From DATATV01 sp035551355 (GTDB lineage: Bacteria > Actinomycetota > Actinomycetes > Mycobacteriales > Pseudonocardiaceae), in assembly GCA_035551355.1 (NCBI GenBank), contig DASZNF010000141.1, forward strand, positions 248,001-312,000: 64,000 nt of DNA, in the 5' to 3' direction. Below are positions 50,542 to 58,780 of this stretch, piece after piece. The position numbers and the translations under genes were made by a program. The notes below the pieces were generated by a model that was given only the letters and a program-made list of their open reading frames with translations, searched no databases and was not told the DNA's origin. Position 1 is the stretch's first letter. Every line of letters starts with the position of its first letter.

Positions 50542-51404
50542 TGCTGGACGGACGCCCGCTGGTCGACGTCCACCTGCATGCCGCCCGGATACCCACACTG
50601 TCGGCCGCGTGGCAGCAGTGGGCGAAGGATTTCGGCGATGACGCCGTGCTGTCCCGGGTCTGGGACGCCGAGGGCACGGTCCGGCCGGCCGCGTTCGACG
50701 AGTACCTGGCCGAGGAGGGCGTGGACATCGCGCTGCTGCTGGCCGAGTACAGCCCGAAGGCCACCGGATACCAGCCGGTGGAGGACATGCTGCCGCTGAC
50801 CGGGCACAACCCCGACCGGGTCAAGCTGATCGCCAACATCAACCCGCACCTGCACTATCCGGTGGACGAGGAGTTGCGCCGGCAGCTGGAGCTGGGCGCG
50901 GTGGCCTGCAAGGTCCACCCCGTGCATGCCGGGATCGCGGCCAACGACCGGGCGCTGTACCCGGCCTACGCGGTGTGCGAGGAGGCTGGCATTCCGCTGG
51001 TCGTGCACTGCGGCACCAGCACCTTTCCCGGTTCCACCAACAAGTTCGCCGATCCGGTGTTCCTGGACGAGGTACTGCGCGACTTCCGGCGGCTGAACAT
51101 CGCGCTGGCCCACGGCGGCCGTGGCTGGTGGTACGAAGCGGCCGCGTTCATGGCGCTGTCCAACGAGCGGGTGTGGATCGAGCTGTCCGGGCTGCCGCCC
51201 TCCCGGCTGCGCGAGTACTACTCCCGGCACAACTGGAAACGCTTGGTACGCAAGATGATTTTCGGCACGGACTGGCCCGGCGTGCCGGGTATCGCGCGCA
51301 ACGCGCGGGCCGTGGCCGAGCTGTGCCCGGACGAGGAGTCGGTCGGTCTGGTGCTGGCCGGGAATGCCGCGCGGGTCTACAACCTGAAGCTGCCCGGCGC
51401 TTGA
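50541..51404 (+). CDS. Amidohydrolase_2-family protein in the box operon
   Basis: 287 residues, metal-dependent hydrolase/decarboxylase fold: VDVHLHAARIP (first histidines), CKVHPVHAG, VVHCGTSTFPG, LAHGGRG and FGTDWPG with the aspartate. It lies directly behind the benzoate-CoA ligase, start overlapping stop, and so is part of the same transcript. A role in benzoate degradation is not established for this family; it could hydrolyse an ester or lactone precursor of benzoate or a ring-opened product. The 3' end overlaps the convergent ThDP gene by 28 bases. Confidence 0.82.
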   Translation: MLDGRPLVDVHLHAARIPTLSAAWQQWAKDFGDDAVLSRVWDAEGTVRPAAFDEYLAEEGVDIALLLAEYSPKATGYQPVEDMLPLTGHNPDRVKLIANINPHLHYPVDEELRRQLELGAVACKVHPVHAGIAANDRALYPAYAVCEEAGIPLVVHCGTSTFPGSTNKFADPVFLDEVLRDFRRLNIALAHGGRGWWYEAAAFMALSNERVWIELSGLPPSRLREYYSRHNWKRLVRKMIFGTDWPGVPGIARNARAVAELCPDEESVGLVLAGNAARVYNLKLPGA

Positions 51405-53032
51405 CCCAGCAGTCCGGACAGGGTCGCGGTGGGGGACAGGACGTCCGGGTCGGTGTGCACCGCGATCACGCCGACGCCGGAATGCCTTGCCGCCTCGGCG
51501 AAAGCGGCGTCCAGCTCGGCAGGATCCCTTACCTCCCAGGCGTGCGCGCCCAGCGACCGGGCGTACCCGGCCACGTCCACCGGGCCGATGTCCACGCCCG
51601 CGGTGCGGCCCAGCCGTCGAGCCTGGTGTGCGGCGATGGTGCCGTACAACAGGTTCGCGAACACCACGACCAGGATCGGCGCGCCGTGCCGCACCGCGGT
51701 CTCGATCTCCTGGCCGGTCATGAGGAAACCGCCGTCGCCGACCAGCGCGACGACTCGCCGTTCCGGCGCGGCCAGTTGCGCGCCGACCGCGGCGGGCACC
51801 GCGTAACCCATCGCGCCGGAGGTGGGGCCGAGCTGGCTGTGCGGGTGGTCGAAGGACCAATACCGGTGGCAGAACACGGAGAAGTTGCCCGCGTCGTTGG
51901 TGAACACGGTGTCGGCGGGCAGGTGCCTGCGCATCGCCGCGACCACCTCGGCCGGGTGGATTCGTTCGTCCGCCGGAGTTTCCGGGATGGTGCTCAGTCC
52001 GGTGTGGACGGAATGCGCATCCGACCAGTCGCGCTCGACCGGCGGGCCGTCCAGCTCCAGCAGGGACTGGGCGAACGCGCCCGCGGCGGCCGGGACGGAC
52101 CAGTCGGCGGGCAGGGTCGCGCCGGGCACGGCGGGATCGGGGTCGACGTGCAGGATCAGCGGCGGGACCGGGATCGAGTAGGACTGGGAGGTGATCTCGG
52201 ACAGCCTGCTGCCCAGCACCAGGACCACGTCCGCCGCGTTGAGCGGGGCGAGCAGTTCGGGGGCGGCGTTGAGGGTGAGATGGCCCAGGTAATTGGGGTG
52301 GCTGTTGGGAAAGCCGTCCTGTCTGCGGAACGCGGTGTACACGCCCAGCCCGTAGTGTTCGGCCAGCGCGCGCACCGGCTCGGGCTCACGCTGCGCGCCC
52401 CGGCCGACCAGCAGCACGGGAGCCTTGGCGGTGCGCAGGATCGCGTCGATTTCGCGCAGTTCGTCCCCGCTGGGCCGGACTTTCGCGATTCGGGTCGGCC
52501 GGGAAGGCAGCGGCGGGCAGGCGCCGGCGAGCACATCGGCCGGGAAGGCCAGCATGGCCGGACCCGGCCGGCCGCCGGTGGCCAGCCGGTGAGCGCGGGC
52601 GATCGCCTCGCCCGCCCGGTCCGCGCGGTGCACGGTCTGGGCGTGCTTGGTGATCTCGGCGTAGAAATGCGGCAGATCCACTTCCTGGAACGCCTCCCGG
52701 CCCAGGAATTCGGTCTCCACCTGGCCCAGCAACAGGATCATCGGGGTGGAGTCCTGGTGGGCGGTGTGCACGCCGATGGCCAGGTTGGACGCGCCCACCG
52801 CCCGGGTGGCCATGGCCACCGCGGGCACGCCGGTCAGTTTCGCCTCGGCCTCGGCCATGAACGCCGCGCCCGATTCGTGCCGGCAGGACACCAACGTCAC
52901 GTCCGGATGTTCTTCTACCGCGTCCAGGATCTCCAGGAAACTCTCACCCGGCACCGTGTAGAACCGGCGTACGCCTTGCCCGGCAAGGAAATCGACCACA
53001 ACGGACGCGGCGGTGCTGCTGGACTCCGGCAT
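51377..53032 (-). CDS. Thiamine-diphosphate enzyme (acetolactate synthase/benzoylformate decarboxylase superfamily)
   Basis: About 551 residues with the three ThDP-enzyme domains. The N-terminal catalytic glutamate is in SCRHESGAAFMAE; the middle domain contains LLVGRGA; the ThDP/Mg motif is GDGGFLMTGQEIETAV through to FAN. It resembles uncharacterised acetolactate-synthase-like proteins. Its position against a benzoate operon raises the possibility of a benzoylformate decarboxylase-type role, but the active-site histidines cannot be placed with certainty. The start is uncertain: ATG 53032 or GTG 53053, neither with a strong ribosome binding site. A short inverted repeat TCCATAATGGA lies upstream. 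Confidence 0.8.
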   Translation of the reverse strand: MPESSSTAASVVVDFLAGQGVRRFYTVPGESFLEILDAVEEHPDVTLVSCRHESGAAFMAEAEAKLTGVPAVAMATRAVGASNLAIGVHTAHQDSTPMILLLGQVETEFLGREAFQEVDLPHFYAEITKHAQTVHRADRAGEAIARAHRLATGGRPGPAMLAFPADVLAGACPPLPSRPTRIAKVRPSGDELREIDAILRTAKAPVLLVGRGAQREPEPVRALAEHYGLGVYTAFRRQDGFPNSHPNYLGHLTLNAAPELLAPLNAADVVLVLGSRLSEITSQSYSIPVPPLILHVDPDPAVPGATLPADWSVPAAAGAFAQSLLELDGPPVERDWSDAHSVHTGLSTIPETPADERIHPAEVVAAMRRHLPADTVFTNDAGNFSVFCHRYWSFDHPHSQLGPTSGAMGYAVPAAVGAQLAAPERRVVALVGDGGFLMTGQEIETAVRHGAPILVVVFANLLYGTIAAHQARRLGRTAGVDIGPVDVAGYARSLGAHAWEVRDPAELDAAFAEAARHSGVGVIAVHTDPDVLSPTATLSGLLGQAPGSFRL

Positions 53033-53059
53033 TGCCGCAGGATACCAGGACACTCATCG

Positions 53060-53070
53060 TCCATAATGGA
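53060..53070. promoter_or_regulatory. Short inverted repeat before the ThDP enzyme gene
   Basis: TCCATAATGGA, a 5-bp inverted repeat around one base, in an AT-richer patch 28 bases upstream of the ThDP gene. It may be part of its promoter or a regulator site; weak evidence. Confidence 0.3.
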
Positions 53071-53150
53071 TAGTGACCGTCGCCCGCGCCTCGGCCCGGG
53101 TGATCGCGGCCATCAGGGTCGGGGTGCGGAATCCGGCGTCGGCCGCGAGG

Positions 53151-54134
53151 TCACAATTCGTCGGCCGACCGGGTGTTGCGGATCCGGCCGGCCGGGATCT
53201 TCAGCTCGTCGGCCCGCACGCAGCCGTTGACCAGCCAGTCCAGCTGGCCGGGGGCGTGTGCGTCGGTGTCGATGGTGAACGTGCAGCCCAGCTCCACGGC
53301 CAGGCGCAGCAGCCGGTCCGGCGGGTCCATCCGCTCCGGCCGGCAGTTGATCTCCACCGCCACGTCGTGCTCCCGGCACGCGGTGAACACCGCCTCGGCG
53401 TCGAACTCCGACTCCGGTCGCTTGCGGTTGCCGGTGACCATCCGGCCGGTGCAGTGGCCCAGGATGTCGGTGTGCGGGTTGCGCACCGCGGCCAGCATCC
53501 GCTCGGTCATCGGCTTGGCCGGCATGCGCAGCTTGGAGTGGACGCTGGCCACCACCACGTCCAGCCGGTCCAGCAGCTCGTCGGTCTGGTCCAGCCCGCC
53601 GTCCTCCAGGATGTCCACCTCAATCCCGGACAGGATCCGGAACGGCGCCAGCTCCTCGTTGAGCTCGACCAGCAGATCGAGCTGTTTTTCCAGTCGCTGC
53701 GCGGAAAGCCCGTTGGCCACGGTCAGCCGGGGGGAGTGGTCGGTCAGCGCGATCCACTCGTGGCCAAGGACCTGGGCCGCCTCGGCCATCTCCCGGGGCG
53801 GGCTGCCGCCGTCGGACCAGTCGGAGTGGGTGTGGCAGTCGCCGCGCAGCTTCGTGCGCATCGCGCTGTCCGCGTTGGGCTGGGCGTCGGCCAGCACCTT
53901 GGTCAGGTAATCCGGTTCCGCGCCGTGGGCGGCCTGCTCGATCACCTTCGCGGTGGCCTCGCCGATGCCCGGCAGCGCTTGCAGGGTGCCGTTGTCAACG
54001 CGGTCGGCGAGGTCGTTCGCGGACAGTTCGGCCACGGTCGCGGCGGCGCGCCGGAACGCACGCACCCGGTAGGTCGGCGCGGCCGCCCGTTCCAGCTCGA
54101 AGGCGATCCGGCGCAGTGCCTGTGCGGGGTCCAT
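53151..54134 (-). CDS. PHP-domain phosphoesterase with N-terminal helix-hairpin-helix
   Basis: 327 residues, resembling the C-terminal part of bacterial family X DNA polymerase without the polymerase palm. The N-terminus (YRVRAFRRAAATVAEL, then LQALPGIGEATAKVI) is a helix-hairpin-helix DNA-binding region. The PHP domain has all its metal motifs: GDCHTHSDWSDGG, LTDHSP, SGIEVDIL, ASVHSK, ILGHCTG, EINCRP and TIDTDAH. Likely a trinuclear-metal phosphoesterase or nuclease in DNA repair. No operon partner. Confidence 0.87.
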   Translation of the reverse strand: MDPAQALRRIAFELERAAAPTYRVRAFRRAAATVAELSANDLADRVDNGTLQALPGIGEATAKVIEQAAHGAEPDYLTKVLADAQPNADSAMRTKLRGDCHTHSDWSDGGSPPREMAEAAQVLGHEWIALTDHSPRLTVANGLSAQRLEKQLDLLVELNEELAPFRILSGIEVDILEDGGLDQTDELLDRLDVVVASVHSKLRMPAKPMTERMLAAVRNPHTDILGHCTGRMVTGNRKRPESEFDAEAVFTACREHDVAVEINCRPERMDPPDRLLRLAVELGCTFTIDTDAHAPGQLDWLVNGCVRADELKIPAGRIRNTRSADEL

Positions 54135-54177
54135 GCCGACATGGTTTCCGATTCCGGCGCGCCGCGCAGCCGTTGGT

Positions 54178-55080
54178 TCAGCTGAGGGCCGGGCTGTTCT
54201 CCATGTCGTCCAGCATCTGCGGCTGGGTCGGCTGCCAGCCCAGCAGCTCGCGGGTGATGGCGCTGGCGGTGGGGACGTCCCGGGTGAGCATCGGGGCCAG
54301 CCAGCCGAAGTGCTCCCACAGCTGGTCGTCGGGGATGGACCGGACCGGCAGGTCCAGCTTGCGCCCGATCACCTCGGCGTAGGTGCGGATGGTGTTGCCT
54401 TCCTCGTCGGCCCCGTGCAGCACCGACCCGGCCGGCGCCTTGTCCAGGGCGAGGCGGAACAGCCGGGCCGCGTCCTGGACGTGCACCGCCGGCCAGCGCG
54501 CGTCGCCCTCGCCCGGGTAGCCGGACACGCCGGTCCTGCGGGCGATGTCGGCCAGCACGCCGACGAAACCGAGGTGGTCGGCCCGGTGCACGGTCGGCGC
54601 CAGCCGCACCGAGGACGCCCGCACGCCACGATCGGCCAGCGCGAGGGCGACGCGGGCGTTGTCGTTGCGCGCGCCGAACGGGTCCGGGGTGACCGGGAAC
54701 TCGTCGTCCTCCTTCGCCAACTGGCCCGAGGTGAGACCGAGCAGTCCGGAGGCGATCACCAACGGCTGCCCGGCCGGTCCGTCGGCCAGCACCTCGCCGA
54801 ACAGCTCGATGGCCGCCCGGTCCTCGGTGACGGCCTTCTCGATCTGGGTGAAGTCGTGGCCGAAGGCCAGGTGGATGACGCCGTCGGCGTTGCGGGCGCC
54901 CTCCCGCAGGACGTCCAGATCGGCCAGGTCGCCGCGCAGCACCTGGGCGCCCGCGGCCTTGACCGCGGTGGCCGCGTTCTCCGAGCGGGCCAGCCCGGTG
55001 ACCTCGTGGCCCTCGGCGATCAACTCGGGCAGGACGGCGGAGCCGATGAAACCGGACGCGCCGGTGACGAACACGCGCAT
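54178..55080 (-). CDS. NAD(P)-dependent epimerase/dehydratase-like protein
   Basis: 300 residues, extended SDR/atypical SDR. It begins with the Rossmann motif TGASGFIGSAVLPELI. Middle segments include GDLADLDVLREGARNADGVIHLAF. The YxxxK motif is not obvious, as in many members of this NAD-binding branch. ATG 55080 has GAAGGGA upstream. It is divergent from a TetR regulator and separated from it by a 19-bp inverted repeat, so it is the regulator's likely target. The substrate is unknown. Confidence 0.83.
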   Translation of the reverse strand: MRVFVTGASGFIGSAVLPELIAEGHEVTGLARSENAATAVKAAGAQVLRGDLADLDVLREGARNADGVIHLAFGHDFTQIEKAVTEDRAAIELFGEVLADGPAGQPLVIASGLLGLTSGQLAKEDDEFPVTPDPFGARNDNARVALALADRGVRASSVRLAPTVHRADHLGFVGVLADIARRTGVSGYPGEGDARWPAVHVQDAARLFRLALDKAPAGSVLHGADEEGNTIRTYAEVIGRKLDLPVRSIPDDQLWEHFGWLAPMLTRDVPTASAITRELLGWQPTQPQMLDDMENSPALS

Positions 55081-55121
55081 GAGAAATCCCTTCGATGGTG
55101 CCCGGTGCGGGGCCGAGCCGC

Positions 55122-55171
55122 GATGACAGCCGCTGACATCAACCTAGCACGCGATGTCAGCGGCTGTCATC
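55122..55171. promoter_or_regulatory. TetR operator pair: 19-bp perfect inverted repeat
   Basis: GATGACAGCCGCTGACATC (55122-55140) and its exact reverse complement (55153-55171), 12 bases apart. Each arm is itself nearly palindromic around TGTCAG/CTGTCA, so these are probably two copies of one operator in opposite orientation, 31 bases centre to centre. The ATG of the TetR gene lies inside the right arm. Confidence 0.85.
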
Positions 55172-55750
55172 AGTTATCATCCGGAGGTGAGTCGATGGGA
55201 GCCCAACGCACGCGGCCGGTTGGTCGAGGCCGCCCAGGAGCTCTACCTCGAGCGCGGATACGACCAGGTCACCGTGGCCGAGATCGCGCAGCGGGCCGGA
55301 CTCACCGAACGCACCTTCTTCCGGCACTTCGCCGACAAACGCGAGGTGCTGTTCGGCGGCGCCAGGGAACTGCAGGAGCAGGTGGCCGCAGTGATTCGTG
55401 CCGCGCCCGAATCGGCCACCCCGACCGAACTCATCGAGACCGCGCTGGCCGTGTCGACCAAGGCGTTCACCGAGAACCGCGCCCAGTTGCTGCGGCGCGG
55501 GCAGATCGTCGCGGCCAACCCGGAACTGCGGGAACGCGAGGTGGTCAAGGGGGCGGCGATGGTCGCGGCGATGACCACGGCACTGCGCGAGCGCGGCCTG
55601 CCCGAGCCGGCCGCCAGCCTCACCGCGGAACTGGGTTCGGCGGTGTTCCGGATCGCCACCGGGCGCTGGCTGGCCGACCCCGAACCGCCGGACCTGAGCG
55701 CGCTGATCAAGGAAACCCTGGCCGAGCTGAAAGCGGTGGCGGCGCGCTGA
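55154..55750 (+). CDS. TetR-family transcriptional regulator
   Basis: 198 residues. Helix-turn-helix: VTVAEIAQRAGLTERTFFRHFADK. The C-terminal half is a helical ligand domain with MTTALRERGLPEPAASL, typical of the family. ATG 55154 lies within the right arm of the 19-bp inverted repeat and has no ribosome binding site, so the transcript may be leaderless; GTG 55187 is an alternative. It is divergent from the epimerase-like gene and probably represses it and itself. Confidence 0.86.
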   Translation: MSAAVISYHPEVSRWEPNARGRLVEAAQELYLERGYDQVTVAEIAQRAGLTERTFFRHFADKREVLFGGARELQEQVAAVIRAAPESATPTELIETALAVSTKAFTENRAQLLRRGQIVAANPELREREVVKGAAMVAAMTTALRERGLPEPAASLTAELGSAVFRIATGRWLADPEPPDLSALIKETLAELKAVAAR

Positions 55751-55778
55751 ACGGATCTGGGCCGGGCAGGATCGAGGT

Positions 55779-56990
55779 ATGACGGCGTGGGCGCGGGCGA
55801 TCGACACCGGCTGGCTGGTCCGGGACGAGGTGCCCGGCCCCGGCGTGGACGAGTTCGCCGAGCCGGCCGAGGTGACCGAGGCGCTGGCCGCGGTCCCGGC
55901 CGGGCAGGACACGCTGCTGGCCGTGCAGCACCCGCACCGCACTCCGGCCGCGCGGGCCGCCGGTCTGTCCCTGGCTGCCGCGCTGCCCGCCGCCCGCGAG
56001 ACGCTGGATCGGTTGTGCGCCAAGGATTATCGGCGGGTCGATCGGGTGGTCGCGGCCTACCGGGCGGCCGGGCCGGACGGGGTGGCCGAGGGCGTCCTGT
56101 GCGTGGTCGAACCGGCCGCGGTGGACCCGGACGGGACGCTGCGGGTGCGCCCCGGCGAACAGGTCTATCCGGAGGTGGTGGCCGAGCGGGCGGCGGTGCT
56201 GGCCGGGCTGGGCTGCGCGACCAGCGCGGCGATGCTGGTGCCGGTGCACGAGGGGGCGCGGCTGACCGAGGCGGTGCGCATGGTCATCGGCGCGGCGGGG
56301 GAGCCGTCGGCCGCCGCGGTCGATCCGGGTGGGAATGAGCACCTGTTGTGGCTGCTCGGGCCGGGCGGCGCGCAGGACCGACTCCTGGCCGAGGTGCGAC
56401 GGGGGCCGTTGCTGGTCGCCGACGGCAACCACCGGGTGGCTGCGGCCGAACGCGCGGGCGGTGGACTGGTCGCGTTGGTCACCGCGGGTCCGGATCTGCA
56501 CATCGGGGCCATTCACCGAGCGCTGGCCGGCACCGGCCTCGGCACCGCCGAACTGGCCGCGGCCTGGCGCGGATGCGGGTTGACCGTGACCGAGACCGCC
56601 GACCCGGTCGGGCCGGAAACCCCGGGCACCGTGGTGGTGCGGCCGATCGCCCGGCCCGCCGATCCCGGGCTGGTGGTGCGGCTGCCGGACGGGCACGGGC
56701 CGCGGCCGCGGATCGATCACGAGCTGGTGGAGCACGTCCTGCTGGCCGAGGCGCTGGGGCTCGACCCGGCCGGGGAGCACGTGCGGGCCCTGCCCGAGGG
56801 CCACCCGGCCGAGCGGGACGTGGACGTGCTGCTGCGGCTGGCGCCGGTGCCCTACGCCGATGTGCTGGCCGTGCACGAACAGGGCCGGCGGATGCCGCGC
56901 AAGGCGACCTACTTCACTCCCAAGCCCCGCAGCGGCCTCCTGCTGGCCGACCTCGGTGATAATGCGGCATCGGCCGAACTACGGAGGTGA
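55779..56990 (+). CDS. DUF1015-family protein
   Basis: 403 residues matching the DUF1015 family: VADGNHRVAAAER in the middle, YPEVVAERAAVLAGL, and the C-terminal AVHEQGRRMPRKATYFTPKP, which is the best-conserved block. The function is unknown; in many genomes it lies near serine or phospholipid metabolism. Here it is followed, after an ACGGAGG ribosome binding site overlapping its stop, by an amidohydrolase gene, and the two are probably one operon. Confidence 0.83.
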   Translation: MTAWARAIDTGWLVRDEVPGPGVDEFAEPAEVTEALAAVPAGQDTLLAVQHPHRTPAARAAGLSLAAALPAARETLDRLCAKDYRRVDRVVAAYRAAGPDGVAEGVLCVVEPAAVDPDGTLRVRPGEQVYPEVVAERAAVLAGLGCATSAAMLVPVHEGARLTEAVRMVIGAAGEPSAAAVDPGGNEHLLWLLGPGGAQDRLLAEVRRGPLLVADGNHRVAAAERAGGGLVALVTAGPDLHIGAIHRALAGTGLGTAELAAAWRGCGLTVTETADPVGPETPGTVVVRPIARPADPGLVVRLPDGHGPRPRIDHELVEHVLLAEALGLDPAGEHVRALPEGHPAERDVDVLLRLAPVPYADVLAVHEQGRRMPRKATYFTPKPRSGLLLADLGDNAASAELRR

Positions 56991-56994
56991 GCGG

Positions 56995-57882
56995 GTGCCC
57001 GAGGACGAGCGCGACGAGGTGCGGCGGTTCTGGCAGGAGCTGGGCCTGCCCGGACTGATCGATGTGCACACCCACTTCATGCCCGAACGGGTGCTGGCCA
57101 AGGTGTGGGCGTACTTCGACTCGGTCGGGCCGCTGGTGGGCCGGGAATGGCCGATCGCCTACCGCACCGACGAGGACCAGCGCCGGGACACGCTGCGCGG
57201 CTTCGGCCTGCGCGCCTTCACCGCCATGCTGTACCCGCACAAGCCGGGCATGGCCGCCTGGCTGAACTCCTGGGCCGTCGAGTTCGCCGCGCGCACCCCC
57301 GACTGCCTGCACACCGCCACGTTCTTCCCGGAACCCGAGGCGCCGGCCTACGTGGCCGAGGCGATCGAGGCCGGGGCCCGGGTGTTCAAGGCGCATATCC
57401 AGGTCGGCGACTACGACCCGGCCGATCCGCTGCTGGATCCGGTGTGGGGGCTGCTGGCCGAGCGGGACATCCCGGTGGTCACGCACTGCGGCTCCGGCCC
57501 GTCGCCCGGCCGGTTCACCGGGCCGGACCCGATGGCCCGGGTACTGGCCCGGCACCCGCGGCTGCCGCTGATCGTGGCCCACCTGGGCATGCCGGAGTAC
57601 GAGGATTTCCTCGACCTGGCCGAGAAATACCCGGCGGTGCGACTGGACACCACGATGACCTTCACCGACTTCGCCGAGCAGGGCGCGCCGTTCCCGCCGC
57701 ACGCCCGGCCCCGGCTGACCGATCTGGGCGGCAAGATCCTGTTCGGCAGCGACTTCCCGAACATCCCCTACTCCTACGCCCACGCGCTGCACGCGCTGAC
57801 CCGGCTGGAGCTGGGCGACGACTGGCTGCGCGGGGTGTGCCACGACAACGCCGCCGCACTGTTCGGCATCGCGCCGGACTGA
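56995..57882 (+). CDS. Amidohydrolase_2-family metal hydrolase
   Basis: 295 residues with IDVHTHFMPERV (first metal histidines), FKAHIQVGDYD, VVTHCGSGPSPG, IVAHLGMPEY and FGSDFPNIPYSY (aspartate). It starts at GTG 56995 behind a strong ACGGAGGTGA site. It belongs to the decarboxylase/hydrolase branch related to ACMS decarboxylase, but that does not fix the substrate. Probably co-transcribed with the DUF1015 gene. Confidence 0.83.
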   Translation: MPEDERDEVRRFWQELGLPGLIDVHTHFMPERVLAKVWAYFDSVGPLVGREWPIAYRTDEDQRRDTLRGFGLRAFTAMLYPHKPGMAAWLNSWAVEFAARTPDCLHTATFFPEPEAPAYVAEAIEAGARVFKAHIQVGDYDPADPLLDPVWGLLAERDIPVVTHCGSGPSPGRFTGPDPMARVLARHPRLPLIVAHLGMPEYEDFLDLAEKYPAVRLDTTMTFTDFAEQGAPFPPHARPRLTDLGGKILFGSDFPNIPYSYAHALHALTRLELGDDWLRGVCHDNAAALFGIAPD

Positions 57883-57913
57883 TCTTGTCGGCCGGTTCGG
57901 GTAACGTCGCGTC

Positions 57914-58708
57914 GTGGCAACCATGGTGTCGTTTCACGCCCACCCCGACGACGAGTGCATCGCGGTCGGCGGCGTGATGCGCAAGGCGTACGAGGACGGG
58001 CATCGGGTCGTGCTGGTCGTGGCGACCCGCGGCGAGCGGGGGGAGATCCCGGAGAACTTCCTGGACGACGGCGAGGAACTCTGGCAGCGCCGGGTCGCCG
58101 AAACCCAGGCTTCGGCCGACATCCTGGGCGCGGCCCGGGTGGAGTTCCTCGGCTACGAGGACTCCGGGATGATGGGCGAGGAGACCAACAACCTGCCCGG
58201 GGTGTTCTGGCAGGCCTCGGTCGAGGAGGCGGCGCAGAAGCTGGCCGCGATCCTGCGCGAGGAGCAGGCCGAAGTCCTGACCTGCTACGACGACAACGGC
58301 GGCTACGGCCACCCCGACCACATCCAGGTGCACCGGGTCGGCATGCGCGCGGCGGAGATCGCGGGTACCCCGCGGGTCTACCAGAACACCATGAACCGCG
58401 ACCACATGCGCCGCGGCATCGAGGAGTTCGCCAAGTACGCCGCGGAGGCCGGGTTCGAGCTGCCCGACCCGACCGAGGACAACAACGCGGGCAAGCCGGA
58501 GTCGGAGCTGACCGCGTCGGTGGACGTGACCGAGTATCTGCCGCAGAAGCGGGCCGCAATGCGCGCGCACGCCAGCCAGATCAGCGAGGAGTCCTTCTTC
58601 CTGGCCATGCCCGAGGACGGTTTCGCCTTCGCGTTCGGCACCGAGTGGTTCATCCGGGCCGGGCAAGGGCCGGGCATCGTGGAGACCGACCTGTTCGACG
58701 GGCACTGA
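57914..58708 (+). CDS. PIG-L/LmbE deacetylase, mycothiol-amidase-like
   Basis: 264 residues. The zinc motif is FHAHPDDE (residues 8-14) with the matching GYGHPDHIQVH. The family includes mycothiol S-conjugate amidase (Mca) and MshB. Mca is a little longer, so this may be a related de-N-acetylase. It starts at GTG 57914. A strong hairpin follows the gene. Confidence 0.86.
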   Translation: MATMVSFHAHPDDECIAVGGVMRKAYEDGHRVVLVVATRGERGEIPENFLDDGEELWQRRVAETQASADILGAARVEFLGYEDSGMMGEETNNLPGVFWQASVEEAAQKLAAILREEQAEVLTCYDDNGGYGHPDHIQVHRVGMRAAEIAGTPRVYQNTMNRDHMRRGIEEFAKYAAEAGFELPDPTEDNNAGKPESELTASVDVTEYLPQKRAAMRAHASQISEESFFLAMPEDGFAFAFGTEWFIRAGQGPGIVETDLFDGH

Positions 58709-58728
58709 TTTTTCCTTGTCCACCAACG

Positions 58729-58766
58729 AATCCGGGGGGCCATCGATGTCGATGGTCCCCCGGATT
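58729..58766. terminator. Bidirectional terminator between PIG-L and chitinase genes
   Basis: AATCCGGGGGGCCATCGA (58729-58746) pairs with TCGATGGTCCCCCGGATT (58749-58766) over 18 bases with a single G-U pair. It lies between convergent genes, 20 bases after the PIG-L stop and 14 before the chitinase stop. Confidence 0.85.
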
Positions 58767-58780
58767 TCTGACGTCGGGAC

